A DNA stretch of 64,000 nt, from NCBI RefSeq assembly GCF_016031655.1, contig NZ_JACCHQ010000024.1:1-64000 (forward strand), in the 5' to 3' direction. This document shows positions 43,351 through 54,803 of the stretch, piece after piece (position 1 is the first letter of the stretch; the number at the start of each line of letters is the position of its first letter). The notes beneath the pieces are model-generated. The model saw only the letters and a program-made list of their open reading frames with translations. It did not search any database and was not told the DNA's origin. Source of the DNA: Bradyrhizobium glycinis (GTDB taxonomy: Bacteria; Pseudomonadota; Alphaproteobacteria; Rhizobiales; Xanthobacteraceae). Both the position numbers and the translations under genes were made by a program.

Positions 43351-44238
43351 TCACGCGATGGCGGGCTCCACCAGTTGGTCGAGCTTCCGCTTGAGCGCGG
43401 TGCCGTCGGACAAGGCGCGGAGCGGCGGTCGCACGCGCAGCCAGCTTGCATCGCCGGTCTGCGCCGCAAGGATCGCCTTCAGCGTCGTGAGGAAGGACGG
43501 CGATTTCACCACGATGTCGATCGCCGCCTGCATGCGCGCTTCGACGTCCTTGCCGTCGACCATCGCCTTGACCAGCTCCGGCGCAATGTTGGCCATGCCG
43601 CAGATGGTGCCGGCGCCGCCGGCGGCGATCGCGCGAGTGATATCGGCTTCGTTGCCGACGGTGATGGCAAGCTCCGGCGCGGCGGCACGGAATGCCTGGA
43701 ACTGCTTGAAGTCGCCGCTGGAGTCTTTCAGACCGGCGACCACGTTGCCGTAACGTTTGCGCAGACTAGCAGCGACATTGGTCGGGATCGCAACGCCCGA
43801 GATCTGCGGGATGTGATAAAGATAGGCACGCAGGCGATCGTCGCCGACGGCGTCAATGATAGCAGCGAAAGCGTCCTCGATGCCTTCGGCGGTGACGCTG
43901 CGGTCGAAATAGGGCGGCAGCAATAGGATATGGCGCAGGCCGAGGCCGAGCACGGCGCGCGTCAGCGCGATGCTGTCTGTGATGGCAGGGAAGCCGCCGC
44001 CGATTCCGATGCGCTCCGCCGCGATTCCGGCCTTGAGCATCGCTTCGATTGTCGCAATGCGTTCGGTGACATTGAATGAGGTCCCCTCGCCGGTGGTGCC
44101 GAACAGCACGACGCCGTCGACGCCCTTGCTGAACAGCTGCTTGGCGTGAGAGGCGAGCTTGGCGATGTCCACACTGCCGTCCGTCGCCAGCGGCGTCGCC
44201 GACGCCACCCAGAACCCGCGAATTGCCTCGGTCATCAC
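43351..44238 (-). CDS. Dihydrodipicolinate synthase/N-acetylneuraminate lyase family protein
   Basis: 295 residues. DapA-family signatures: GVDGVVLFGTTGEGTSFNVTE, YLYHIPQISGVAIP and Schiff-base Lys in VVAGLKDSSGD. The GTTGEG loop is intact. It is divergent from the FAD dehydrogenase (44401), with a shared regulatory region holding a small inverted repeat. The pair and the GntR gene form a plausible unit for degrading a 2-oxo or 2-hydroxy sugar acid. Confidence 0.88.
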   Translation of the reverse strand: MMTEAIRGFWVASATPLATDGSVDIAKLASHAKQLFSKGVDGVVLFGTTGEGTSFNVTERIATIEAMLKAGIAAERIGIGGGFPAITDSIALTRAVLGLGLRHILLLPPYFDRSVTAEGIEDAFAAIIDAVGDDRLRAYLYHIPQISGVAIPTNVAASLRKRYGNVVAGLKDSSGDFKQFQAFRAAAPELAITVGNEADITRAIAAGGAGTICGMANIAPELVKAMVDGKDVEARMQAAIDIVVKSPSFLTTLKAILAAQTGDASWLRVRPPLRALSDGTALKRKLDQLVEPAIA

Positions 44239-44328
44239 ACCACCCTTTGCTGCCGCCCCCGGCCAAGCCGCTGATCTTCAACGATCTTCCGCGCTTGCCG
44301 AGACCTTGTTTTCACTTTACTTTTGTTC

Positions 44329-44345
44329 TTGTACCTTACATACAA
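44329..44345. promoter_or_regulatory. Candidate GntR (FCD) operator
   Basis: TTGTA-N7-TACAA between the divergent DapA-family and FAD-dehydrogenase genes. FCD-type GntR proteins favour TTGTnnnACAA-like sites, though usually with shorter spacing, so the match is moderate. The regulator would be the one at 45821-46486. Confidence 0.4.
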
Positions 44346-44400
44346 CATTGATGCAAATCCCCCGCGCCTTGGGCGCAGCCAGATCTTCAGGAGGTCTCGC

Positions 44401-45813
44401 ATGGACATGGTGACCCCCGCCGGACGCCCCGACCAATTGCTCGGCGCGTTGCGCGACAGGCTCGGCGCGGCCGCGGTGCTTGTTGGCACCGATGTGCCGG
44501 CGCGCAATTGCAACGACTGGAGCGCGAGCCTGCCGCAGACGCCGCTGGCGGTGATCCGCCCCGTCGATGCGCAGGGCGTTGCCGATGCGATTATGACCTG
44601 CCGGCAGGCGCGTCTGCCGTTCGTGCCGCAGGGCGGACTGACCGGGCTGTGCCGCGGCGCTTCGCCCGAAACAGGCTGGGTCGCGATCTCGCTGGAGCGC
44701 ATGACCGGCATCGAAGAGATCGATCGCGCCTCGATGACGATGACGGTGAAAGCCGGCACGCCGCTGGAGACGATCCAGAAGGCGGCCGATGAGGCCGGCT
44801 TCTTCTTTCCGCTCGATCTCGGCTCGCGCGGCTCCTGCGCGATCGGCGGCAATCTCTCGACCAATGCCGGCGGCAACCGCGTGATCCGTTACGGCATGAC
44901 CCGCGAGCTGGTGCTTGGTCTCGAAGTGGTGCTGCCCGACGGCACCATCATCACCAGCCTCAACAAGCTGATGAAGAACAATGCTGGTTACGATCTGAAG
45001 CATCTGTTCATCGGCTCGGAAGGCACGCTCGGCATCATCACCCGCGTCGTGCTGAAGCTGTTCCCGAAGCCGCGCTCGACCATGGCCGCGCTGTGCGCGT
45101 TGAAGGATTATGCCGCCGTGATTGCGCTGCTCGATGCGGCGCGCTCAGGGCTCGGCCCGCTGCTGTCCGCCTTCGAGGTGATGTGGCCGGATTATTGGGA
45201 CGTGATCACGGCGCGCGCCGGCGTGAAGCCGCCGGTCACCGCGGGCCACGGTCTCTACGTGCTGGTGGAAGCGCAGGGCACCGACGAGAGCGTCGATGCG
45301 CCGCGCTTCCAGAGCTGGCTCGAGGAGTTGATGGAACGCGGGCTGCTCGCGGATGCCGCTGTCGCGCAATCGCTGGCGCAGACGCTGAGCTTCTGGCGCG
45401 TGCGCGACATCTGCGCCGAGTTCGGCCAGGTGCTGGGGCCGCACATCGCCTACGACATCGGCCTTGCGGTGGCACGGATGGACGAGTTCGTCAGTCGCTG
45501 CAAGGCCGCGCTCGCGGACGGCATCAAGGGCTGCGAGAGTGTCTATTACGGCCATATCGGCGACGGCAATCTGCATCTCGTCTCCTGGGTCACCGGCCTT
45601 TCCGTCGCGCAGCAGCCGAAGGAGGAGATGGACGCGATCATCTACGGTCTCGTCCGCAAGCTCGGCGGCAGCATCTCCGCCGAGCACGGCATCGGCACAT
45701 TGAAGAAGCAATGGCTGGGCCATGCCCGGAGCGAGGCCGAGATCGCGCTGATGCGCACGCTCAAGGCGGCGCTCGACCCCGATCACCTGCTCAATCCCGG
45801 CAAGGTGATCTGA
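44401..45813 (+). CDS. FAD-linked D-2-hydroxyacid dehydrogenase family protein
   Basis: 470 residues from MDMVTPAGRPDQLLGALRDR, with CAGGAGGTCTCGC as ribosome site. PCMH-type FAD domain: FVPQGGLTGLCRGASPETGW, SRGSCAIGGNLSTNAGGNRV and GSEGTLGIITRVVLKLFPKP; C-terminal FAD-oxidase domain with YYGHIGDGNLHL and EHGIGTLKKQWL. Close to D-2-hydroxyglutarate or D-lactate dehydrogenases (GlcD/D2HGDH class). Followed after 7 bases by a GntR regulator. Confidence 0.9.
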   Translation: MDMVTPAGRPDQLLGALRDRLGAAAVLVGTDVPARNCNDWSASLPQTPLAVIRPVDAQGVADAIMTCRQARLPFVPQGGLTGLCRGASPETGWVAISLERMTGIEEIDRASMTMTVKAGTPLETIQKAADEAGFFFPLDLGSRGSCAIGGNLSTNAGGNRVIRYGMTRELVLGLEVVLPDGTIITSLNKLMKNNAGYDLKHLFIGSEGTLGIITRVVLKLFPKPRSTMAALCALKDYAAVIALLDAARSGLGPLLSAFEVMWPDYWDVITARAGVKPPVTAGHGLYVLVEAQGTDESVDAPRFQSWLEELMERGLLADAAVAQSLAQTLSFWRVRDICAEFGQVLGPHIAYDIGLAVARMDEFVSRCKAALADGIKGCESVYYGHIGDGNLHLVSWVTGLSVAQQPKEEMDAIIYGLVRKLGGSISAEHGIGTLKKQWLGHARSEAEIALMRTLKAALDPDHLLNPGKVI

Positions 45814-45820
45814 ACGCACC

Positions 45821-46486
45821 ATGCGATCGCTCAAGCTCGATACGCCGAAATCGCTATCGCAGCGGGTGATGCAGCGACTGCGCCAGGCCATCATCGACGG
45901 CGAGTTCGCGCTGGGCGCTGCGATCTCGGAAGAGATGGTGGCCAATTCTTTCGGCGTCAGCCGCACGCCGGTGCGCGAGGCGATGGGACAGTTGCAGGCG
46001 CAGGGGCTCGTCGTGATCCGGCCGCAGGTCGGCAGCTTCGTCTTCACGCCGAGCGCGGACGACATCAATGCGCTCTGCACCTTCCGCATCGCGCTCGAAC
46101 CCAAGGCGGCCGAGCTCGCCTTCCGCCACGACCGCAACGGTGCGATTGCGACCATGAGCGCTGCGATCGCGGCGATGGAGCCGGCCGTCGCGGCCAAGGA
46201 CAACATCGCCTATGGCCGTGCCGATGCCGCGTTTCACGAGGCGCTGTTCGCCCATTGCGGCAACCGCTATCTCGCCGAATCCTATCAGCTCGTCTCCGGC
46301 CGCGTCGCCGCGCTCCGCACCAATCTGACCTCGCCGATCGACGTGCGCACCCGCACGTCCTTCGATGAGCACCGCAAGCTGCTCGATCTGTTCGCGCGCG
46401 GCGAGTTCGTCGCCTTCGAAGGCCTGATGACGACGCACATCACGAATTCGGGGATCGTCTATGCCAAGGCGCTGAAGGTGGATTGA
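45821..46486 (+). CDS. GntR-family transcriptional regulator, FCD type
   Basis: 221 residues. N-terminal GntR helix-turn-helix (SLSQRVMQRLRQAIIDGEFA-like segment, then SFGVSRTPVREAMGQLQAQGLV) and C-terminal helical FCD domain (CTFRIALEPKAAELAFRH, DAAFHEALFAHCGNRYL). FCD proteins bind carboxylate effectors through metal. It probably controls the FAD dehydrogenase upstream and the divergent DapA-family gene. Confidence 0.9.
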   Translation: MRSLKLDTPKSLSQRVMQRLRQAIIDGEFALGAAISEEMVANSFGVSRTPVREAMGQLQAQGLVVIRPQVGSFVFTPSADDINALCTFRIALEPKAAELAFRHDRNGAIATMSAAIAAMEPAVAAKDNIAYGRADAAFHEALFAHCGNRYLAESYQLVSGRVAALRTNLTSPIDVRTRTSFDEHRKLLDLFARGEFVAFEGLMTTHITNSGIVYAKALKVD

Positions 46487-46501
46487 GCGCGTTATTGTTT
46501 T

Positions 46502-46550
46502 GAGCATGATCTTTTTGGAAAACCGCTACGCACTTTTCCGGATCATGCTC
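46502..46550. repeat. Intergenic palindrome (GAGCATGATC type)
   Basis: GAGCATGATC at 46502-46511 and GATCATGCTC at 46541-46550, with inner GGAAAACCG and CTTTTCC pairing. A well-known rhizobial intergenic repeat. It lies between convergent genes; the last base is shared with the stop codon of the small gene that follows. Confidence 0.85.
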
Positions 46551-46714
46551 TACCGCTCCTCCTTCGATCCCGGCCTGTCCAGAAAATCGAGCGCGGTGTT
46601 GATCTGCTCGAGCTGGTGCTCGATCCTGTCGCGATCCTCGACCGATGGCGCCGCTTCGAGCTGTTCCACCAGCTTCTGCTTCCGCATCAGCAAGTTCTCT
46701 ATGACCGTACCCAC
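46550..46714 (-). CDS. Small coiled-coil-like protein, 54 residues
   Basis: Starts at GTG 46714: VGTVIENLLMRKQKLVEQLE, then AAPSVEDRDRIEHQLEQINT and a short end with DFLDRPGS. Heptad-like spacing of L, I and V (IENLLMRKQKLVEQL; RIEHQLEQINTALDFL) and charge pattern suggest a helical hairpin. Codon choice is normal for the genome with no in-frame stop, and its C-terminus ends exactly at the palindrome. GGGGGA precedes the GTG closely. I do not recognise the family. The start is uncertain. Confidence 0.55.
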   Translation of the reverse strand: MGTVIENLLMRKQKLVEQLEAAPSVEDRDRIEHQLEQINTALDFLDRPGSKEER

Positions 46715-46916
46715 GATTCCCCCATCGCCAGAGGCGACGTCACGAGCGCCGAATCGATTGAAGGCGCGCGCAACCCGGGCTCGCGTCGAACCCTTAAGCC
46801 AGAATGCTCACGAACGCGGTTGGTTCCTGCGGCCAGATCCGATCGGCGCCGGAACTTCCGTCACCGGCACACCGAGCGGTTGAATTCGCCCGCCCCCGGC
46901 CCTATGCGTAGGCGCC

Positions 46917-48938
<2,022 letters not shown>

Positions 48939-49034
48939 CGCGCGAGAGCCGGATAGGGCGCGGGTCGGTGGCGCTTTCGCGCCCTCCAAAACAAAAAGCT
49001 CGAAAACAACCCCATGCACAGTAGCCGGGGATAG

Positions 49035-49196
49035 CAAAATCAACGAGTTAGAGCGCGACGAGACGGGTGGATCGTCACGGCGCCCTCGCTGCTCGAGCGA
49101 GCACGACCTCGACGAATGATCGCTGCGCATTTTGCTGATTTTGCGAAACCATTGCTTCGTCGGGCAAAACAGGAGCAGAATGACAGCATCGGAAGG
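49035..49196 (-). repeat. Diverged 162-base repeat, copy 1
   Basis: From CAAAATCAACGAGTTAGAGC to GCATCGGAAGG. A second copy is at 61824-61984, with long matches such as CGGGCAAAACAGGAGCA and GACGAGACGGG. Minus-strand translation stays open in both copies and is similar (VILLLFCPT then SSRSNSLILL), but no start or full protein is seen. The remaining bases of the 573-base gap at 48939-49511 hold nothing I recognise. Confidence 0.65.
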
Positions 49197-49511
49197 ACCG
49201 GGATCGGGAGCCCTTCCGTTGTGCCAAGCGTCATCGAGCTCACGACCGCGTCCCGCGCGCAATCCGTTCCGAGGCTCGCTGCAGGCGGAGGTGCCCCTGA
49301 TCGCTTGATTGCCGGCAGCCCAGCAAGGGCCTGCGATACCCGCTGCCGGCTTCGAGGTGCTCGCGGCTTGTGGCCTCTGCGAAGTTGCGTGGGGTCTGAC
49401 GGAGGTCCGCTCATCGCGGCAGAGCGGACCAGATTCGCCAAACCTGAGTTCTTCGCGTTTTGACCCGGAGCGGAGATTTGCGGCTGCCTGAACAGCCTTC
49501 TTTTTTGCGGA

Positions 49512-51164
49512 TCACCCCTCCGGCACGCCGGCTAGGCGCAAACCCTCAAAGCAGCGTTGGCGTCGCGCGAGATAGATTGGATTGTCGCCTTTGGCGTTGA
49601 TGCGGTAGCGACGGATCGTAAAGCCAGGATCGAGTGCGAGTCCTGCTGTAGCGATCGATCGAGCCTCCTGAAGGTCTCCCACCAGGGCCAGGGCGGTCGC
49701 AAAGTGAAAATGAGAAAGCGCGTGATTTCGGTTCGCTTGGAGGCTCCGGCCAAACCAATCGAGGGCCTCGCGATCTGCGTTGACGCTCAACTTGGCCAGC
49801 CCAACAAACATGTACCACAGGAAAGCGCGCGTATCACGCGGAGACAGCCGGAGCGCCTCCTGAATGTGCCCCTCGACCTCCTCGCTTCGTCCCGATTGAT
49901 ACTTGCCGAGGCCAATAAACCCATGTGCATCGGCCAGATTTGGATCGAGCACCAATGACCGCCGGCATTGGGCGATACCATTGTCGATACGATTCGTCTG
50001 GATCTGCACGGCGCCGAGAAGCATGTGCGCTCTGGGATGATTGGGAGCATGAAGCAACGCGCTGTTTAAGGCCGCCTCTGCGGCGCCAAAGTGCACGTTG
50101 ACGTCATCGGCCATGAAGGCCGATCCCACGGACACGTCGACCTGAGCGGCGGCAATAGCCGCTTCGATGCTGCCGGGATCGAGTGCAAGGGATCGCGCAA
50201 AGAAATCCCTGGCCTGAGTCAAAAGCGCTCGCGTCACGCCTTTGTTCTGGAGCGCGCGGCCCTGGAAATACAGATCCATCGCGTCCGGGCGGGGTGATCG
50301 TTCCGCGCGTCGCGCTTCGGCGGCTATGAGCTCCGCGTTCAAGGTGTTGGCTAGCCGGGACACGATCTCGTCTTGCATGTCCAATAGTTCGGCCGCCGGC
50401 TTATCGAAGCGGTCCGCCCAAACATGGCTCCCGGTTTCGGTATCGATGAGCTGCGCATTCAGGCGGAAACGGTTGCTGCCACGCTGCACGGAGCCTTCCA
50501 GCACGTAGCGCACGTTGAGGTCGCGGCCGATCTGCCTGGCGTCGACCGGTTTTCCTTTGAACGTAAACGCGGTGTTGCGGCCGATCACGAACGAGCCGGC
50601 GATGCGCGACAAATCTGTCGTTAGGCTTTCGGTCACGCCATCGACGAAATAGTCCTGCGCAGGATCACCGCCGATATTGGCGAAAGGCAGGACGATGATC
50701 GACAGATGCGGCGTTGACGAATATCCCGATAGCTCTTCGATACCGGCGGGCTGCGGCGTATTGCCTGAGACGACTTTTGTATCGATCGGCCTTTCATCGG
50801 CCACCAACATGTAGCCGCGGCGAGGGAGTGTCTTCAGGGCCGATCTGCCGCCGTCGCCCAGAGCTCGCCTGATGTCGCCGATCGCCTGAATGAGGGAATC
50901 CTCCGTGACCTCGCAGTCCGACCAGACCTCATCCATGATCTCGTTCTTGCCCACTAGTTGCCCCGCCCGTGCCGCAAGCAGCCGCAGCACTGCCCAGGCG
51001 CGCGGACGCAGGGGGACGACGTCGCCGCACCTGTCCCGCAATGTTTCACTTGCCAGGTCCACGACCCGGTCGCCCACGACAATCGAATGGTGTGACGACT
51101 TCAACAAGGCTGCTCGTGAACTTCTTTCGGAAAATTTCGGCAAAGTTTCGGGACGCAGCGACAA
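49512..51164 (-). CDS. OmpR-type winged-helix regulator with TolB-like and TPR regions
   Basis: About 550 residues. Residues 27-122 form a Trans_reg_C winged helix (PLRPRAWAVLRLLAARAGQL, EDSLIQAIGDIRRALGD, LKTLPRRGYMLVA). Then a FlgO/adenylate-cyclase-associated region (IIVLPFANIGGDPAQDYFVD, LNVRYVLEGSVQRG, GSHVWADRFDK) and TPR-like helices to the end. No membrane helix, unlike CadC. The frame starts at TTG 51164 just after a stop; no ATG is near, so the true start is uncertain. Divergent from a binding protein gene 72 bases away, which it may regulate. Confidence 0.85.
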   Translation of the reverse strand: MSLRPETLPKFSERSSRAALLKSSHHSIVVGDRVVDLASETLRDRCGDVVPLRPRAWAVLRLLAARAGQLVGKNEIMDEVWSDCEVTEDSLIQAIGDIRRALGDGGRSALKTLPRRGYMLVADERPIDTKVVSGNTPQPAGIEELSGYSSTPHLSIIVLPFANIGGDPAQDYFVDGVTESLTTDLSRIAGSFVIGRNTAFTFKGKPVDARQIGRDLNVRYVLEGSVQRGSNRFRLNAQLIDTETGSHVWADRFDKPAAELLDMQDEIVSRLANTLNAELIAAEARRAERSPRPDAMDLYFQGRALQNKGVTRALLTQARDFFARSLALDPGSIEAAIAAAQVDVSVGSAFMADDVNVHFGAAEAALNSALLHAPNHPRAHMLLGAVQIQTNRIDNGIAQCRRSLVLDPNLADAHGFIGLGKYQSGRSEEVEGHIQEALRLSPRDTRAFLWYMFVGLAKLSVNADREALDWFGRSLQANRNHALSHFHFATALALVGDLQEARSIATAGLALDPGFTIRRYRINAKGDNPIYLARRQRCFEGLRLAGVPEG

Positions 51165-51236
51165 TTCTACAGCATCATCTTACAGTCCGGGATAGCAAAA
51201 CGTTATCGAAGCCGCCAAACCGAGGTGCGTCCTCCC

Positions 51237-52436
51237 ATGATCCGGCCCCTGATCCTTGCCACCCTCAGTTTCTCGATCGCCGGTCTTGCACCCGTTGCCG
51301 GAGCGGACAAGAAATACGGCCCTGGCGTCACCGATACTGAGATCAAGATCGGCCAGACGGTTCCCTATAGCGGACCGATCTCGTCGCTGAGCCGCTTCGG
51401 CCGGATCGAGGCGGCCTATCTCAAAATGATCAACGCGGCCGGAGGCATCAACGGCCGCAAGGTGACGCTCGTGTCGCTCGATGACGCCTTCACGCCGGCC
51501 AAAACGGTGCAGCAGACACGCAAGCTGGTCGAGGACGACGACGTGCTGGCGATCGTTGGATCGATCGGCACGCCGACCAACCTTGCGGTGGCGAAGTACC
51601 TCAACAGCAAGCAGGTTCCGCAGATCCTGCTGCTCGCGAGCACGCCCAAGCTCGACGATCCCGAGAACCTGCCGTGGACCACCACGTTCATGATGCCGCA
51701 GCCGGTCGAGACCAAGATCTACGCCGATTATCTGCTGAAGACCAAGCCTGATGCGAAAGTCGCCGTCATCTATCAGAACGACGATCTCGGGAAGGGAAAT
51801 TTGGCCGGCCTTAAGGCCGCTCTCGGGTCCCGCGCTTCTACGATGGTGGTCGCAGAGGCTGCCTACGATATCATGGAGCCGACGGTCGACTCACATATCG
51901 TCGCGCTTAAGGCCTCCGGTGCCGATACGTTGTTTCACGCCGCCAATGCGCGCTTTGCCGCTCAGGCCATCCGCAAGGCGCATGAGCTGAACTGGAAGGT
52001 CCAGCATGTGCTTCTGTCCGGCGTCAGCAGCATTTCAGCCGTCCTGCGTCCTGCAGGACTTGCAGCCGCGAAAGGGGCGGTCAGCGCGTTCTGGCTGAAG
52101 ACATCTGAAGACCCGATGTGGGACGACGATGCCGGCATGCGCGAGTTTCGAGCCTTTATGAAGGAGTGGGCGCCGAACGACGATGTCGAGGAATCCATTT
52201 TCCCCTATGCAACAGCTCAGATCATCGTCGAGGTCCTGAAGAAATGCGGTCACGACCTATCGCGGGAGAACCTCATCAAGCAGGCCACTAACATCCAGGA
52301 GCTCCAGCTGCCGACATTTCTGCCGGGCATCACCATCAACGTTAGTCCATCGAGCCGGATCGGCTGGAGAAAGGCCAGGATGGCGCGTTTCGACGGTACC
52401 AGGTGGGTGCTGCTCGATGATGTCGTCGGCAATTGA
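51237..52436 (+). CDS. Branched-chain-amino-acid-type ABC substrate-binding protein
   Basis: 399 residues from MIRPLILATLSFSIAGLAPV, a signal peptide. LivK/Peripla_BP_6 features: GVTDTEIKIGQTVPYSGPIS, AAGGINGRKVTLVSLDDAFT, LVEDDDVLAIVGSIGTPTN and KVAVIYQNDDLGKGNLAG. No permease or ATPase genes nearby. Followed by a flavoprotein monooxygenase pseudogene, suggesting an aromatic compound as ligand (inference). Confidence 0.9.
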   Translation: MIRPLILATLSFSIAGLAPVAGADKKYGPGVTDTEIKIGQTVPYSGPISSLSRFGRIEAAYLKMINAAGGINGRKVTLVSLDDAFTPAKTVQQTRKLVEDDDVLAIVGSIGTPTNLAVAKYLNSKQVPQILLLASTPKLDDPENLPWTTTFMMPQPVETKIYADYLLKTKPDAKVAVIYQNDDLGKGNLAGLKAALGSRASTMVVAEAAYDIMEPTVDSHIVALKASGADTLFHAANARFAAQAIRKAHELNWKVQHVLLSGVSSISAVLRPAGLAAAKGAVSAFWLKTSEDPMWDDDAGMREFRAFMKEWAPNDDVEESIFPYATAQIIVEVLKKCGHDLSRENLIKQATNIQELQLPTFLPGITINVSPSSRIGWRKARMARFDGTRWVLLDDVVGN

Positions 52437-52485
52437 CGATTCATCGTTATGCGAAATCGAATGCTCGGCTAAGTGGGTTGAACGA

Positions 52486-53669
52486 ATGGCCGAAAGGCTG
52501 AACATCGCAATCGTCGGCGCGGGGGTCGGCGGATTATCTGCGGCGGTTGCGCTGAGCGCGCGGGGCATGACCGTGACGGTTTTCGAAGGCGCAGAGTCGC
52601 CGCGAGAGGCCGGGGCCGGGCTGTCCATCCCACCGAATGCGCTCATCTTGCTCAACCGCACGGCGCTTTGCGGCGAGCTCGAGAAGATCACCACGAGGAG
52701 CCAGGGACTAACGCGACGGACGTCAATGGGAGAGCCTATCTCCACTGGCTCCCCCACCGTCCTGAGCTATCAGGTTCACCGCGTCGAGTTTCTCGAGATG
52801 CTTCTTGGCGCCGTGAAGGGATCAGTTCGGTTCGGACATCGTTGTATGGCCGTCGAAGCTACGCAGAGCGGAGCGCGACTGACCTTTGCCAATGGCATGG
52901 TCTACGGTGCGGACGTGGTTATCGGTGCGGATGGCATCCATTCTGTGGTCCAGCGGCACATCGGGCTGACGGCGCACCCAAAGAGTGAAGGCATCGTGGC
53001 CTATCGCGGCTTGGTGCCCTCGCAAAAGCTTTCATGGGGCGCAGAGCTGCGCGGCCTGCACATGTGGATGGGCGAGGGCCGCAGCTTCATCTGCTTTCCG
53101 GTGTCGCAGGGGCGGCTGATCAACATCGTCGCGTTCGTCCCGACCATGCATGACATGGAAGAGACCTGGTCCGCACCGGGAGATCTCAGGGCTCTCGCAG
53201 CCGAGTACGAGAGCTGGGATGCACCGGTCCGAGATTTAATTGCCGCGCTCGAGCATACGTTTCGCTGGGGTATCTACGATCGGCCGCCATTGCCGTATTG
53301 GTCGCGCGGACATGTGACACTGCTCGGCGACGCCGCCCATCCGATGGTACCGCATTTTGGGCAGGGCGCCGCGCAAGCCATGAGGATGCCTTCGCGCTTG
53401 CCGTCGTTCTGGAGCACGCCAAACGCAACGAGATTCCGGCGCGCCTCAAGGCGTATCAGGATCTCAGATGGAAGCGGACCAGCCGGGTGCAGGCCGCCTC
53501 ACGATTGGCCGGCCGGTTCTACCGATCTGTGGGCGATCCCGCACAGTCGCAAAGATTGCGGGCCTGGATGTCGGCGGCGGAATGGATCTTCCCGCACGAC
53601 GCGGAGAAGGCCGCCCTGACGCTTCGAGCGAGAAGTCAGTTCCGGGGACCATTTGTCAGGACGTTCTGA
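52486..53669 (+). pseudogene. FAD-dependent monooxygenase with one frameshift
   Basis: Begins MAERLNIAIVGAGVGGLSAA (FAD-binding GxGxxG), continues with ADGIHSVVQRHIGL and GDAAHPMVPHFGQGAAQAM in frame 1, then the family's next block appears in frame 3: EDAFALAVVLEHAKRNEIPA to WIFPHDAEKAAL. One base is missing near 53382 (ATGAGGATG where ATGGAGGATG is expected). Salicylate/6-hydroxynicotinate hydroxylase type. Unshifted translation would run on to 53619 with an unrelated tail. Real mutation or base-call error cannot be told apart. Confidence 0.8.
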
Positions 53670-53740
53670 ACGTCCGCCTTTGGCCCTTAGCTGCCTTTCG
53701 AAGGCCTGCCAGTGCCTATGAGATTTCGATGGAGTGCGCG

Positions 53741-54697
53741 ATGAAGACAGGAATTGCTACAGCGTCGATTTTTGCGGCAACGGTCTTAACGGCCAACGCT
53801 CAAATGCCACGAATAGAAGTCTATCCGATCACGTCTGTCACTCTCAAAGACCCAGAGCTTTTGGCTGGTCGAAGAGATGGGCAACCGGTCACTATTGCGG
53901 GTGAGTTGCGTATCCCAAGAACTAAAACTGAAAAGTTGCCTGCTGTGGTCCTACTTCATGGCTCAGCCGGTATCGCCGCATGGATGGAGGATTGGTCGAA
54001 GGAGTTACACCAACTCGGCATAGCTTCATTTGTAGTCGACAGCTTCTCAGGACGCGGGATCGTCACGACGGTGAATGATCAAGCGCAACTTGGCCGCCTC
54101 AACATGGTTGTCGACGCCTATCGGGCTCTCGACCTACTGGCCAAGCACCCGCGAATTGACCCGAACCGCATTGCTATCATGGGTTTCTCGCGAGGAGGTC
54201 AGGCAGCACTCTACTCGGCCATGAATGTGCTGTACGAAACGTTCGGCCCGGCCAATAACTTGCGTTTTTCAGCACACGTTGCCTTCTATCCGGACTGCAC
54301 GACGACATATCTCAAAGACGGCGACGTGGCTGGCAAGCCCATTCGCATCCTCATTGGCACGGAGGATAACTACAGTTCCATTGACGCCTGTCGCAGCTAC
54401 GTGGATCGACTAGCAAAAGCGGGCAAAGACGCCACGCTGATTGAGTATCAAGGCGCACATCACAACTTCGATGTTCCGGTCTTCAAGACACCCGTAGTGT
54501 CGAGGGGGGCGATTGTGGTGCGCCGGTGCCGCTTGGCGGAGGATAGCGACCATACAATAATTAATCGTGAGACACAGAAGCCCTTCACCTATAACGATGC
54601 TTGCGTTGGAAAAGACCCGACTCTCGCTTACGACGAGGCTGCAACCAACCAAGCTCGCTTGTTTATTCGGGAGTTCTTAACGCAAACTCTTCAATGA
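53741..54697 (+). CDS. Secreted dienelactone hydrolase-family alpha/beta hydrolase
   Basis: 318 residues from MKTGIATASIFAATVLTANA, a signal peptide; GGAG lies 7 bases before this ATG. Catalytic features: VVLLHGSAGI, nucleophile GFSRGGQAAL, acid in IGTEDNYSS and His in QGAHHNFD. Extra C-terminal region with two Cys (RRCRLAEDSD, NDACVGKDP). Codon use is visibly less GC-biased than most of the window, suggesting acquisition. Substrate unknown. Confidence 0.87.
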   Translation: MKTGIATASIFAATVLTANAQMPRIEVYPITSVTLKDPELLAGRRDGQPVTIAGELRIPRTKTEKLPAVVLLHGSAGIAAWMEDWSKELHQLGIASFVVDSFSGRGIVTTVNDQAQLGRLNMVVDAYRALDLLAKHPRIDPNRIAIMGFSRGGQAALYSAMNVLYETFGPANNLRFSAHVAFYPDCTTTYLKDGDVAGKPIRILIGTEDNYSSIDACRSYVDRLAKAGKDATLIEYQGAHHNFDVPVFKTPVVSRGAIVVRRCRLAEDSDHTIINRETQKPFTYNDACVGKDPTLAYDEAATNQARLFIREFLTQTLQ

Positions 54698-54803
54698 GGA
54701 TGGAGCAAGCGGCTGGGATCATCTGGCAAATCGCTTGGTCATCTAGACCTTTCGATCCCGCACTAAATGGCAGGAAATGGGCCCGTTGCAGAGGCGAGTA
54801 GCC

